Assembly: GCF_003013695.1 (NCBI RefSeq)
Contig: NZ_CP027792.1
Coordinates: forward strand, 1,942,501 to 2,006,500
Direction: 5' to 3'
From: Pulveribacter suum
Lineage (GTDB): Bacteria > Pseudomonadota > Gammaproteobacteria > Burkholderiales > Burkholderiaceae_C
DNA length: 64,000 bases
The notes below the pieces were generated by a model. That model saw only the letters and a list, made by a program, of their open reading frames with translations. It ran no database searches and was not told where the DNA came from. Made by a program: the position numbers and the translations under genes. Of the stretch, positions 34,879-43,800 are shown piece after piece (positions within the stretch are counted from its first letter, which is position 1; each line of letters begins with the position of its first letter).

Positions 34879-36075
34879 ATGCAAGAAATGCCTCAAAACC
34901 TTGTTGCACAAGCGCTGGCAGCTCTCTTTTCGATAGCAAATGTTCCTGTCTGGGGCGCTGATCCACCGGTGCAGCCCGTGCCGGCCGTGCAGGAGGGCCA
35001 GGTGCAGCAGGTGGCGCGCGGGCTGGAGCACCCCTGGGCGGTGGCCTTCCTGCCGCAGGGGCGCTTTCTGGTGACGGAGCGAGCCGGGCGCATGCGCGTG
35101 GTGGAGCCCGACGGCCGGCTGGGCCCGCCGCTGGCCGGGCTGCCGAAAGTGGCGGCGGGCGGGCAGGGCGGGCTGCTGGACGTGGTGACGGACCGAGATT
35201 TCGCCCGCAGCCGACGGGTTTTCTTCTGCTACGCCGAGCCGGGCGCCGACGCCCGCACCAACAGCACCGCTCTGGCCAGCGCCGTGCTGTCCGCGGACCA
35301 CGCCACGCTGCAGCAGGTGCAGGTGCTGTTCAGCCAGCAGCCCAAGGTGGCCAGCCAGCTGCACTTGGGCTGCCGCATCGTGCGGGCGCCGGATGGCCAC
35401 CTGTTTCTCGCGCTGGGCGAGCGCTTTTCCCGCAAGGAGGACGCGCAGCGCCTGGACAACCACCTGGGCAAGGTGGTGCGCATTGCGTCCACCGGCGGCC
35501 CGGCCGCCGGCAACCCTGTGGTGGGACGCGCCGGCGCGCTGCCCGAGATCTGGAGCTGGGGCCACCGCAATCCGCAGGGCGCCACCTGGGGGCCGGACGG
35601 CCGGCTGTGGGTCCACGAGCACGGCCCGCAGGGCGGCGATGAGATCAACCGCCCCGAGCCCGGGCGCAACTACGGCTGGCCGGTCGTCACCTACGGCGAG
35701 AACTACGGCGGTGGCAAGATCGGCAAGGGCACGCACCAGGCTGGCATGGAGCCGCCGCTGCACTGGTGGGTGCCGTCCATCGCGCCCTCGGGCATGGCTT
35801 TTTTGACCAGCGACCGCTATGGGTCGGCATGGCGCGGCAGCCTGTTCGTCGGCGCGCTCAAGGCGCAGCGGCTGCACCGCCTGCAGCTCGAAGGCGCTCG
35901 TGTGGTGCGCGACGAATACCTGCTGACGGCCCTGGGCGCCCGCATCCGCGACGTGCGCCAGGGGCCGGACGGCTGGCTGTACCTGCTCACCGACAGCGCA
36001 GACGGCCAGCTGCTGCGCCTGCTGCCCCCGGCGGGAGGACAATCGGCCGATACGACGGCCCTGCCGGCCGATTGA
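34879..36075 (+). CDS. PQQ-dependent aldose sugar dehydrogenase (soluble GDH-B type)
   Basis: A 398-residue periplasmic six-bladed propeller of the soluble glucose dehydrogenase/YliI group. Motifs: VARGLEHPWAVAFLPQGRFLVTE, QLHLGCRIVRAPDGHLFLALGERF, SWGHRNPQGATWGPDG, HEHGPQGGDEIN. The ATG at 34879 follows GCGGAG. Residues 11-20 of the signal peptide (QALAALFSIA) are encoded by the interspersed repeat, and cleavage is likely near VWGA (about residue 27). PQQ synthesis genes are not in the window. Confidence 0.88.
   Translation: MQEMPQNLVAQALAALFSIANVPVWGADPPVQPVPAVQEGQVQQVARGLEHPWAVAFLPQGRFLVTERAGRMRVVEPDGRLGPPLAGLPKVAAGGQGGLLDVVTDRDFARSRRVFFCYAEPGADARTNSTALASAVLSADHATLQQVQVLFSQQPKVASQLHLGCRIVRAPDGHLFLALGERFSRKEDAQRLDNHLGKVVRIASTGGPAAGNPVVGRAGALPEIWSWGHRNPQGATWGPDGRLWVHEHGPQGGDEINRPEPGRNYGWPVVTYGENYGGGKIGKGTHQAGMEPPLHWWVPSIAPSGMAFLTSDRYGSAWRGSLFVGALKAQRLHRLQLEGARVVRDEYLLTALGARIRDVRQGPDGWLYLLTDSADGQLLRLLPPAGGQSADTTALPAD
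34909..34937. repeat. Interspersed repeat forming part of a signal peptide
   Basis: CAAGCGCTGGCAGCTCTCTTTTCGATAGC, one base from the standard core, read in frame as QALAALFSIA in the hydrophobic core of the sugar dehydrogenase signal peptide. Confidence 0.8.
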
Positions 36076-36105
36076 CCCATTGACCGTTTCACCAGAGACC
36101 CTCCC

Positions 36106-36714
36106 ATGCTGCTTGACGCCCCTGACTCCCAACTCGTGCTCGTGGACTACCAGGAACGCCTGATGCCCGCGATCTTCGAGGGCCCGGCCGTGCTGGCCAA
36201 CGCGCGCCGGCTGGCGCAGGTGGCGCAGCTGCTGGAGGTGCCCGTCTGGGGCACGGAGCAAAACCCCTCGCGCCTGGGGCCCAACGACGCCGAGCTGCGT
36301 GTCCGGTGCCAGCGCACCCTGGCCAAGATGCACTTCAGCGCCGCCGAGGAAGGCCTGTCCGAATGGCTGCGCCCGCCGGCCCGGCCCCAGGGCGGCAATG
36401 CCCGCAGCCTGCCGCGCCACCTGCAAAAGCAGCGCGAGCAGGCGCCCGAGGACGGTCGCGCCAGCATCGTCATCGCCGGCTGCGAGGCCCACGTCTGCCT
36501 GATGCAGACGGCGCTGGATCTGCTGGAGGACGAATTCGAGGTCTGGGTGGTGACGGACGCCTGTGGCTCGCGCACCGAGCGCAGCCGCGACGCCGCCTTC
36601 GACCGGCTGGCCGGCGCCGGCGCCGAGCTGGTGACCACCGAGATGGTGGCCTTCGAGTGGCTGCGCAGCTGCGAGCACCCGGCCTTCAAGGACGTGCTGG
36701 CGCTGGTGAAGTAA
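36106..36714 (+). CDS. Isochorismatase-family hydrolase
   Basis: A 202-residue cysteine hydrolase fold protein. The catalytic residues are Asp in VLVDYQERLM, Lys in LAKMHFSA and Cys in IAGCEAHVCLMQTALDL. A segment with many basic residues (about 88-115, RPPARPQGGNARSLPRHLQ) interrupts the core compared with the short family members. The substrate is unknown; it follows the sugar dehydrogenase by 30 bases. Confidence 0.82.
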   Translation: MLLDAPDSQLVLVDYQERLMPAIFEGPAVLANARRLAQVAQLLEVPVWGTEQNPSRLGPNDAELRVRCQRTLAKMHFSAAEEGLSEWLRPPARPQGGNARSLPRHLQKQREQAPEDGRASIVIAGCEAHVCLMQTALDLLEDEFEVWVVTDACGSRTERSRDAAFDRLAGAGAELVTTEMVAFEWLRSCEHPAFKDVLALVK

Positions 36715-36742
36715 GGAATACAAGCCTTTTCGGCTTACAGCC

Positions 36743-36783
36743 CTTGCTGGATGAGCGCTGGCAGCTATGAAAACAATAGTTGC
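36743..36783. repeat. Interspersed palindromic repeat before prpE
   Basis: CCTTGCTGGATGAGCGCTGGCAGCTATGAAAACAATAG. It carries both the GAGCGCTGGCAGCTAT core and a diverged second stem. Confidence 0.65.
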
Positions 36784-36918
36784 CTGCGCTCGCCTTCCTC
36801 CCGCTGCACGTCAGCTATCCGCAAGCGCCATGTGAATAATTATGAATTTTGAATGACCGCCCTGCCGCGCAGGCCCGGCGCCCGAGACTGCAAGCCAAGC
36901 ACCCCAGGAGACAACGCC

Positions 36919-38832
36919 ATGACCACCAACCCCACCGGTTTTGCCGAGTTCCATCGCCGCTCCATCGAGGATCGCGACGCCTTCTGGGCCGAGCAGGCCC
37001 GCCTGATCGACTGGCAGCAGCCGCCCCAGGTGATCTGCGACTACAACAACCCGCCGTTCGCCCAATGGTTCGTGGGCGGCACCACCAACCTGTGCCACAA
37101 CGCCGTGGACCGCCACGTGGCCTCGCGCGGCGCGCAGAACGCGCTGGTGGCGATCTCCACCGAAACCAACTCCGAGCGCGCCTACACCTACGCCGAGCTG
37201 CACGCCGAGGTGCAGCGCATGGCGGCGGTGCTTAAGTCGCTGGGAGTGCAGCAGGGCGACCGGGTGCTGATCTACATGCCCATGGTGGCCGAGGCGGCCT
37301 TTGCCATGCTGGCCTGCGTGCGCATCGGGGCCATCCACTCGGTGGTGTTCGGCGGCTTTGCCTCGTCGTCGCTGGCCTCGCGCATCGAGGACGCCGAGCC
37401 CACGGTGATCGTCAGCGCCGACGCCGGCTCGCGCGGCGGGCGTGTCGTGGCCTACAAGCCGCTGCTGGACGAGGCCATCGAGCTGTCGGCCCACAAGCCC
37501 GCCGCCGTGCTGCTGGTGGACCGCGGCCTGGCCCCTGCCGCCATGCGCGCCGGGCGCGACCACGACTGGGCGGCGCTGCGCGAGCGGCACCTGCATGCCC
37601 AGGTGCCCTGCGTCTGGGTCGAATCCACCCACCCCAGCTACACGCTGTACACCAGCGGCACCACCGGCAGACCGAAGGGCGTGCAGCGCGACACGGGCGG
37701 CTACACGGTGGCGCTGGCCTGCAGCATGCGCACCATCTTCCCGGCCCAGCCGGGCGACACCTATTTCTGCACCAGCGACATCGGCTGGGTGGTGGGTCAC
37801 AGCTACATCATCTATGCGCCCCTGATCGCGGGCATGACCACCATCCTGTACGAGGGCCTGCCGATTCGGCCCGACGCCGGCATCTGGTGGAGCATCGTCG
37901 AGAAGTACCAGGTCACCCACATGTTCTCGGCCCCCACGGCCGTGCGGGTGCTTAAAAAACAGGATCCCGCCTACCTGAAGAAGTACGACATCAGCAGCCT
38001 CAAGGCCCTGTGGCTGGCCGGCGAGCCGCTGGACGAGCCCACGGCCACGTGGATCAGCGGCGCCCTGGGCGTGCCCATCATCGACAACTATTGGCAGACC
38101 GAGACCGGCTGGCCCATCCTCACCCTGTGCAACGGCGTCGAGCAGCAGCCCTCGCGCTTCGGCAGCCCGGGCAAGGCGGTGTACGGCTACGACGTCAAGC
38201 TGATCGACGAGGCCACGGGCGAGGAGCTGACGGGCCCCCACCAAAAGGGCGTGGTGGCCATCGAAGGCCCGCTGCCCCCCGGCTGCCTGCAGACCGTGTG
38301 GCGCAACGACGAGCGCTTCGTCAACACCTACTGGAAGAGCATCCCGGGCCGGCTGATCTACAGCACCTTCGACTGGGGCGTGCGCGACGAGGACGGCTAC
38401 TACTTCATCCTGGGCCGCACCGACGACGTGATCAACGTGGCCGGCCACCGCCTGGGCACGCGCGAGATCGAGGAATGCATCGCCGGCCACCCGGGCATCG
38501 CCGAGGTGGCGGTGGTGGGTGTGGCCGACCCGGTCAAGGGCCAGGTGGCCATGGCCTTTGCCGTGCCGCGCGACGCCGCCGCCGTGGCCGATGAAGCCGG
38601 CCGCCAGGCGCTGGAGGCCGAGGTCATGAAGCAGGTGGACGGCAACCTGGGCGCCGTGGCCCGGCCCTCGCGCGTGCTGTTCGTGAGCCTGCTGCCCAAG
38701 ACGCGCAGCGGCAAGCTGCTGCGCCGCGCCCTGCAGGCCGTCGCCGAGCGGCGCGATCCGGGCGACCTGACGACGATGGAAGACCCGGGAGCGCTGCAGC
38801 AGGTCACGGCGCTGCTGGGCGGAGCTGCCTAA
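36919..38832 (+). CDS. prpE: Propionate-CoA ligase
   Basis: A 637-residue AMP-forming acyl-CoA synthetase. The AMP-binding signature is YTSGTTGRPKGV, the hinge region is GRTDDVINVAGHRLGTREIEE, and the catalytic Lys is in TRSGKLLRR. It matches PrpE more than acetyl-CoA synthetase (VVFGGFASSSLASRIEDAEP, HMFSAPTAVRVLKKQDP). AGGAG lies nine bases before the ATG. No prpBCD genes are near, so it is detached from the methylcitrate cluster here. Confidence 0.92.
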   Translation: MTTNPTGFAEFHRRSIEDRDAFWAEQARLIDWQQPPQVICDYNNPPFAQWFVGGTTNLCHNAVDRHVASRGAQNALVAISTETNSERAYTYAELHAEVQRMAAVLKSLGVQQGDRVLIYMPMVAEAAFAMLACVRIGAIHSVVFGGFASSSLASRIEDAEPTVIVSADAGSRGGRVVAYKPLLDEAIELSAHKPAAVLLVDRGLAPAAMRAGRDHDWAALRERHLHAQVPCVWVESTHPSYTLYTSGTTGRPKGVQRDTGGYTVALACSMRTIFPAQPGDTYFCTSDIGWVVGHSYIIYAPLIAGMTTILYEGLPIRPDAGIWWSIVEKYQVTHMFSAPTAVRVLKKQDPAYLKKYDISSLKALWLAGEPLDEPTATWISGALGVPIIDNYWQTETGWPILTLCNGVEQQPSRFGSPGKAVYGYDVKLIDEATGEELTGPHQKGVVAIEGPLPPGCLQTVWRNDERFVNTYWKSIPGRLIYSTFDWGVRDEDGYYFILGRTDDVINVAGHRLGTREIEECIAGHPGIAEVAVVGVADPVKGQVAMAFAVPRDAAAVADEAGRQALEAEVMKQVDGNLGAVARPSRVLFVSLLPKTRSGKLLRRALQAVAERRDPGDLTTMEDPGALQQVTALLGGAA

Positions 38833-38863
38833 AAGCTGGTGGTTTTATGCCGCAGAATATGGC

Positions 38864-38892
38864 TTGACAACTTGTAGAGTGCGCCATATATT
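38864..38892 (+). promoter_or_regulatory. Near-consensus sigma-70 promoter of the AT-rich islet
   Basis: TTGACA (38864-38869), a 17-base spacer and TATATT (38887-38892). It is the best promoter in the window and stands in DNA of low GC (22 of 60 bases G/C at 38881-38940, by my count). Confidence 0.8.
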
Positions 38893-38897
38893 GGTTT

Positions 38898-38934
38898 CGA
38901 GGGTTATTTCCCTCATATTGACTTATGTCAATAT
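38898..38934. promoter_or_regulatory. Hairpin and candidate operator downstream of the islet promoter
   Basis: GAGGG and CCCTC flank TTATTT (38899-38914 region). Next, ATATTGAC (38915-38922) pairs with GTCAATAT (38927-38934) around TTAT. The second dyad could be a repressor site or an RNA hairpin just before the GGAGG ribosome site (38945-38949). Confidence 0.55.
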
Positions 38935-39039
38935 AAAACCATCTGGAGGACGATATGGCATATTTTCAGTTCGCCGGAAATAATAATCAGCAAGCCGTGA
39001 TCAATGGCAATAGGGTGACGAAGGTTGTTGATTTTGGCT

Positions 39040-40244
39040 CTAGGGACCCTCTGCAAAACCTCTCGTCATCCCGGCTGGCATGAAGCCTGACGATAGGCGA
39101 CGATGGCGTTCATGAACCAGATCACGCTTGGTCTTGACCCGCTGCCCAAGAAGACCCGCAAGGAGGTCTTCCTTGAAGAGATGGACCAAGTCGTGCCGTG
39201 GAACGCGCTGGTGGCGCTCATTCAACCGCATGCGCGCGGCGCACATCAGGCGCTGGGCGGACGCCCGCCGTTTGCCGTGGAGACGATGCTGCGCATCCAC
39301 TGCCTACAGCTGTGGTGGAACCTGAGTGACCCGGCCATGGAAGAGGAGCTGCACGAGCGACCGCTGTATCGACGTTTTGTGGGCCTGCAGGGTGCGGCCC
39401 GGATGCCCGATGAGACGACCATCCTGCGCTTTCGGCACCTGCTGGAGCGCCATGAGTTGGCGTCCCAGGTGCTGGCCACGATCAATGCAACCTTGGCCCA
39501 GCAAGGCCTGATGCTTAAGACCGGCACGGTGGTCGATGCCACCATCATTGCCGCGCCGAGTTCGACCAAGAACAGCAAGGGCGAGCGCGACCCAGAGATG
39601 CATCAGACCAAGAAGGGCAACCAATGGCACTTCGGGATGAAGGCGCACATCGGTGTGGATGCCGAGTCGGGCTTGGTGCACACCGTGGTCGGCACGGCCG
39701 CCAATACGAGCGACGTGACCCAGGCCAGCCAGCTGTTGCATGGCCAGGAGACCGATGCCTGGGGCGATGCGGGCTACCAGGGCGTGGACAAGCGCGAGGA
39801 GTTCAAGGGCAGCAAGGTGCGCTGGGAAGTGGCCATGCGGCCAGGCAAGCGCCGCGCCCTTGATCCCGAGCGCGAGTTGCATCAGTTACTGGAGAAGGCG
39901 GAGAAGCTCAAGGCCAGCATCCGGGCCAAGGTCGAGCACCCGTTTCGCCTCATCAAACAGCAGTTTGGCTACGCCAAGACTCGGTATCGCGGGCTGGCCA
40001 AGAACACCGCGCGCCTGACGATGCTGTTCGCGCTGGGCAATTTGTGGATGGCGCGCCAACAACTCTTGCGAGCACAGGGATGAGTGCGTGTGCAGTGCGC
40101 CAAAAGGGCGCGTTTACGGCGCATAACGTCGGAATTCGGCGCAAATCCGGCCTGGCCATTGCGCATGCGCTCGCACTTTCGAAATCAGGCCCCGACAGCC
40201 AGCCCGTGAGCTGTGGAAGGCGGGGTTTTGCAGATCTTCCCTAG
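39040..40244 (+). mobile_element. IS5-family insertion sequence (1197 bp) with CTAG target duplication
   Basis: The element spans 39044-40240. Its ends are imperfect inverted repeats: left GGACCCTCTGCAAAACCTC and right (complement) GGAAGATCTGCAAAACCCCG share 14 or more positions. CTAG flanks both sides (39040-39043 and 40241-40244), the 4-bp target typical of IS5. One intact transposase is inside. Length and target match the IS5 subgroup. The insertion splits the 58-codon gene, so it came after that gene. Confidence 0.93.
39103..40083 (+). CDS. IS5-family transposase
   Basis: A 326-residue DDE transposase. The N-terminal DUF772-type region contains HAARG-like GRPPFAVETMLRIHCLQLWW. The catalytic residues are Asp in VVDATIIAAPSS, Asp in WGDAGYQGVDKR, and Glu in RAKVEHPFRLIKQQFG, followed by the family's KTRYRGLAKN. 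The frame is intact, so the copy may be active. Start ATG 39103; an ATG three codons later is possible. Confidence 0.93.
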   Translation: MAFMNQITLGLDPLPKKTRKEVFLEEMDQVVPWNALVALIQPHARGAHQALGGRPPFAVETMLRIHCLQLWWNLSDPAMEEELHERPLYRRFVGLQGAARMPDETTILRFRHLLERHELASQVLATINATLAQQGLMLKTGTVVDATIIAAPSSTKNSKGERDPEMHQTKKGNQWHFGMKAHIGVDAESGLVHTVVGTAANTSDVTQASQLLHGQETDAWGDAGYQGVDKREEFKGSKVRWEVAMRPGKRRALDPERELHQLLEKAEKLKASIRAKVEHPFRLIKQQFGYAKTRYRGLAKNTARLTMLFALGNLWMARQQLLRAQG

Positions 40245-40365
40245 CCGGACCATATATTTCGGTACGGAAATCAATTTTTTTCAGACTACTAATACTTCGG
40301 CAAGTATTCTTGCGGCCCTCAGAGGATCGTAGAAGCAAGTAAGAATTTTCTTTCTTCTTCGAACA

Positions 40366-40393
40366 AGGACGCATTACTCCAATGCGTCTTTTT
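40366..40393 (+). terminator. Terminator after the split gene
   Basis: GACGCATT pairs with AATGCGTC around ACTCC and is followed by TTTTT. It lies about 35 bases after the rebuilt TAG, which supports that the rebuilt gene was a real transcription unit. Confidence 0.8.
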
Positions 40394-40421
40394 AATATGG
40401 TTTGCTAGATGATTCGTTGAT

Positions 40422-40721
40422 ATGGGCAAATGCAAATTTATCTTTGTTTGCGTTTCGATGGTTCTTTTGGGGCAGTCCTCAAACGCAATCGCACAAAGTA
40501 GTCCGCCTTCATCGCCAGAAAACTTGCATGCCTGCAAGCAGGCCAGGAAAGAATTGGAGTTTGTCTCCAGTATTCGCACAATTTCCCAGGATGAAAAACG
40601 CATGCGGATGAATGCTGCCATCGCGCAGGTCAACGCGGCATGCGGCACTCAGATGCCTCTGATGCAAGAGCCAGACAAGGTGATCATCAATCAAGGACAG
40701 GGCGGAGGTCATCAACAATGA
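40422..40721 (+). CDS. Small secreted protein of unknown function
   Basis: A 99-residue protein. MGKCKFIFVCVSMVLLGQSS is a signal peptide with probable cleavage after NAIA, near residue 24. The mature part has two cysteines (HACKQARKELEF and NAACGTQM), a predicted amphipathic helix (RTISQDEKRMRMNAAIAQV), and a Gly/Gln-rich end (INQGQGGGHQQ). It lies in the AT-rich islet, and no strong ribosome site is seen. I do not recognise the family. Confidence 0.6.
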   Translation: MGKCKFIFVCVSMVLLGQSSNAIAQSSPPSSPENLHACKQARKELEFVSSIRTISQDEKRMRMNAAIAQVNAACGTQMPLMQEPDKVIINQGQGGGHQQ

Positions 40722-40741
40722 TGGCGTTGATCAACTGATTC

Positions 40742-40790
40742 GCTACTTTTTTGATAGCTAACAGCGCTTTCTAGGAGAGCCCTGGAGGCT
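40742..40790. repeat. Diverged interspersed repeat or terminator-like element
   Basis: TTTTTTGATAGCTAACAGCGCTTTC and, after a gap, CCCTGGAGGCTGTTTTGTT. It shows the GATAGC and CAGCGCTT parts of the family in reverse, and ends the AT-rich islet. Confidence 0.4.
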
Positions 40791-40818
40791 GTTTTGTTGG
40801 GTATTTTTCCAGGCCCGC

Positions 40819-43800
40819 TCAGGGCGCGGTGGCCGCGTCCAGCCACTGCGCCGGCGCCTGCCACTGCCGCGCCCAGGCGGCGAACTCATCCAGCGCCATG
40901 GGCCGGGCGATGCAATAGCCCTGGGCCAGCGTGCAGCCCATGGCCAGCAGCATGCGGCCCTGCTCGACGGTCTCCACACCCTCGGCGATGACCTCGCAGC
41001 CGAAGGAGCGGCTCAGGCCGATGACCCCCTGCACGATGGCGCGGTCGCCCGCGTCGTGCAGCATGCCGGTGACGAAGCTGCGGTCCAGCTTGAGGTGGTC
41101 CACCGGCAGGCGGCGCAGGTAGGCCAGCGACGAGTAGCCGGTGCCGAAGTCGTCGAAGGCGATGCCCACACCCACCGCGCGCAGGCGCGCCAGCTCGCGC
41201 GCCGCGTGGTCGATGTCGTACAGGGCGGCGCTTTCCGTCAGCTCCAGCTGCAGCAGGTGCGCCGGCAGCTCCGGGTGGCGCGCCATGCGCTGCAGCATCC
41301 AGTCGGCAAAGCCCGGGCTGTGCAGGTGCTCGGGCGTGATGTTGACGCTGACCGGCAGCGGCCGGCCGACACGCCCAGCCAGCCGGCCGATGAGCGCCAG
41401 CGCCTCGTCCACCACCCACTGGCCGAAGGCCTGCTGCAGTGCGTCGTGGCCGTCCAGCAGCTGCAGAAACTGCCCCGGCGCCAGCAGGCCTTTCTCGGGA
41501 TGGTTCCAGCGCACCAGGGCCTCGGCGCCCACGGTGGTGCCGCGGCGCATGTCCACCTTGGGCTGCAGGTACAGCGCCAGCTCGCCCGCGGCAATGGCCT
41601 GGGCCAGGCGGGCGCAGGCGCCCTGGCGGGCCTGGCGCTCGCGCTCGTGGGCCGCGTCGAAGGCGTGGTAGCGGTTGCGCCCGGCCTGCTTGGCCGCGTA
41701 CATGGCCTGGTCGGCGTGGCGCAGCAGGGCGTCGGCGTCGGCGCCGTCGTCGGGGTAGAGGGTGTAGCCGATGCTGGCGGTGACCACCACGCGCTCGCCG
41801 TCCAGCGGGTAGGGCGCGGCCACGCTGTCCATCAGGGCGCGCAGGCGCTCTTCGCACTCCCCGCCGCTGGCCAGGGCCGGCAGCAGCACGACGAATTCAT
41901 CACCGCCCAGGCGCGCCACGCAGTCGCCCGGGCGCAATGCCTGCTGCAGGCGCTGCGCCACCATGACCAGCAGCCGGTCACCCGTGGCGTGGCCCAGGCG
42001 GTCGTTGACGGGCTTGAAGCCGTCCAGGTCCAGGTAGCCCACGCCCAGGTGCGTGCCGCCCGCGCGGCTGGCGCGCATGCCGTCCTGCAGGCGCCGCTCC
42101 AGCAGCACGCGGTTGGGCAGGCCGGTGAGGGCGTCGTAGTGGGCCATGCGCTCGAGCTGCTGCTCCTGCGTGCGCTGGCTGCTGACATCGATGGACATGC
42201 CCACCATGCGCAGCGGCTCGCCGGCGTCGCTCCAGGCGACGATCTTGCCCAGGCTGCGCACCCAGCGCCGGCCCTGGCCGGTGGTGATGCCCTGCAGCGT
42301 GACGTCGAAGGGCACGGCCGGGTGGGCCTTGTGGCGCGCCAGCTCGCGCGCCACCTCCAGCATGTCTGCCTGGGCCAGTGCCAGGCTCCAGGGCAGGGGC
42401 GCGGACGGCTCCTGCGCGGGCAGGCCGAGCAGCTCGCGCCAGCGCGCGTCGCCGCTGATCGTGCCCTCGGCCAGGTCGCAATCCCACAGGCCCAGCGTGG
42501 CGGCGGCGATGGTCAGCGACAGCAGCTCCTCGCGCTCGCGCACGCGCTGCTCGGTCTGCTTGCGCTCGGTGATGTCGTGCAGCACGAACAGCCAGCACTC
42601 CTCGCCGTGCAGATCGATGGGGCTGAGCGACTGCAAGATGGTGCGGCGCTCGCCCGAGGCGATGGTGATCTCCATCTCGTGGCCGACCAGCTCGCTGCCG
42701 CCGGTCGCGCCCATCATGGCGCTGCGCACCTCGGGCGTGCAGATGCCCAGCTCGATGGAGGACCTGCCCAGCGTCTGCTCGCGCGTGTAGCCCACGGCCT
42801 GCTCCCAGGCCGGGTTGACGTCCAGGTAGGTGCCGTCGCTGCGCCGCGAAAACCCCAGCGGCGAGGGCAGCAGGTGGAACACCCGCGCCAGCCGCTCTTC
42901 GGAGGCGCGCAGGCGCTCGGTGGCGCGGCGCACCTCGTCGATGTCTTGCAGGATGCCGCGGATGCGCACCACGCGGCCGCCTTCGACCACCGGCTCGCCA
43001 CGCGCTCGTACCCACAGCTGGCGGCCATCGGCGTGCTGGATCTGCATCTCCGTCTGCCAGGTGCTGCGCTCGTGCAGGCACAGGCGCAGCTGCTCGCGCA
43101 CCTGCGCGCGCCACTCGGGCAGCACGTAGGTGTCCACATAGTTGTGCGGCAGGGGCGAGCCCGGCTCCAGGCCGTGGATGTGAAAGCACACGTCCGACCA
43201 GTAGCTCAGGCCCTTGCCGGGCACCTCCTCCCACACGCCCAGGCGGGCCATCCACCCGGCCTCGCGCAGCAGGCGGTTGGCGGCCAGCAGCTCCTGGCGC
43301 ACGTGCCGCTCCTGCGTCAGGTCATGAAAGACGAACACCAGGCATTCCTGCCCGTCCACCTGCGCCGTGCGGGCCGACATCAGGCCGTCCACCGCCTCGC
43401 CGGTGCGGTGCACGGTCACGGGCAGGCCGCGCACCTCGCCGTGGGTGGCCAGGGCCTGCAGCACGCGCTGGCGCTCTTCCTCGCCGCTCCAGATGCCCAG
43501 CTCCAGCGAGGTGCGCCCCAGGATGCTGCTGGAAGGCAGGCGGATCAGCCGCTCGAAGGCGGGGTTCACGTCGATGTAGCGGCCGTCTTCCAGCCGGGTG
43601 ATTCCGGCCGCGTCGGGCAGCGTCTGGTAGATGGTGGTGTATTTGGTCTCCGAGGCCTTCAGCGCCTCGCGGTGCTCGCGCTGCTCGGTGATGTCCAGGT
43701 CCATGCCCGCCAGCCGCAGCACCCGGCCGCTGGCGTCGTGCTGCACGGCACGCCCGCGCGCGATCACCCAGCGCCAGCGGCCCTGGTCGTCGCGGATGCG

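Larger units (their letters stand above)
38955..40332 (+). pseudogene. 58-codon gene of unknown function split by an IS5-family element
   Basis: An ATG at 38955, five bases after GGAGG, opens MAYFQFAGNNNQQAVINGN and continues to the insertion at codon 30. Removing the element (39044-40240) and one CTAG copy joins the frame perfectly with the DNA to the right, giving DFGSSRTIYFGTEINFF and a TAG stop at 40330-40332. The rebuilt protein has 58 residues, is polar, and shows no signal peptide or known motif. A terminator follows at once. In its present form the gene makes at most a 29-codon native piece plus read-through into the element. Confidence 0.75.
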
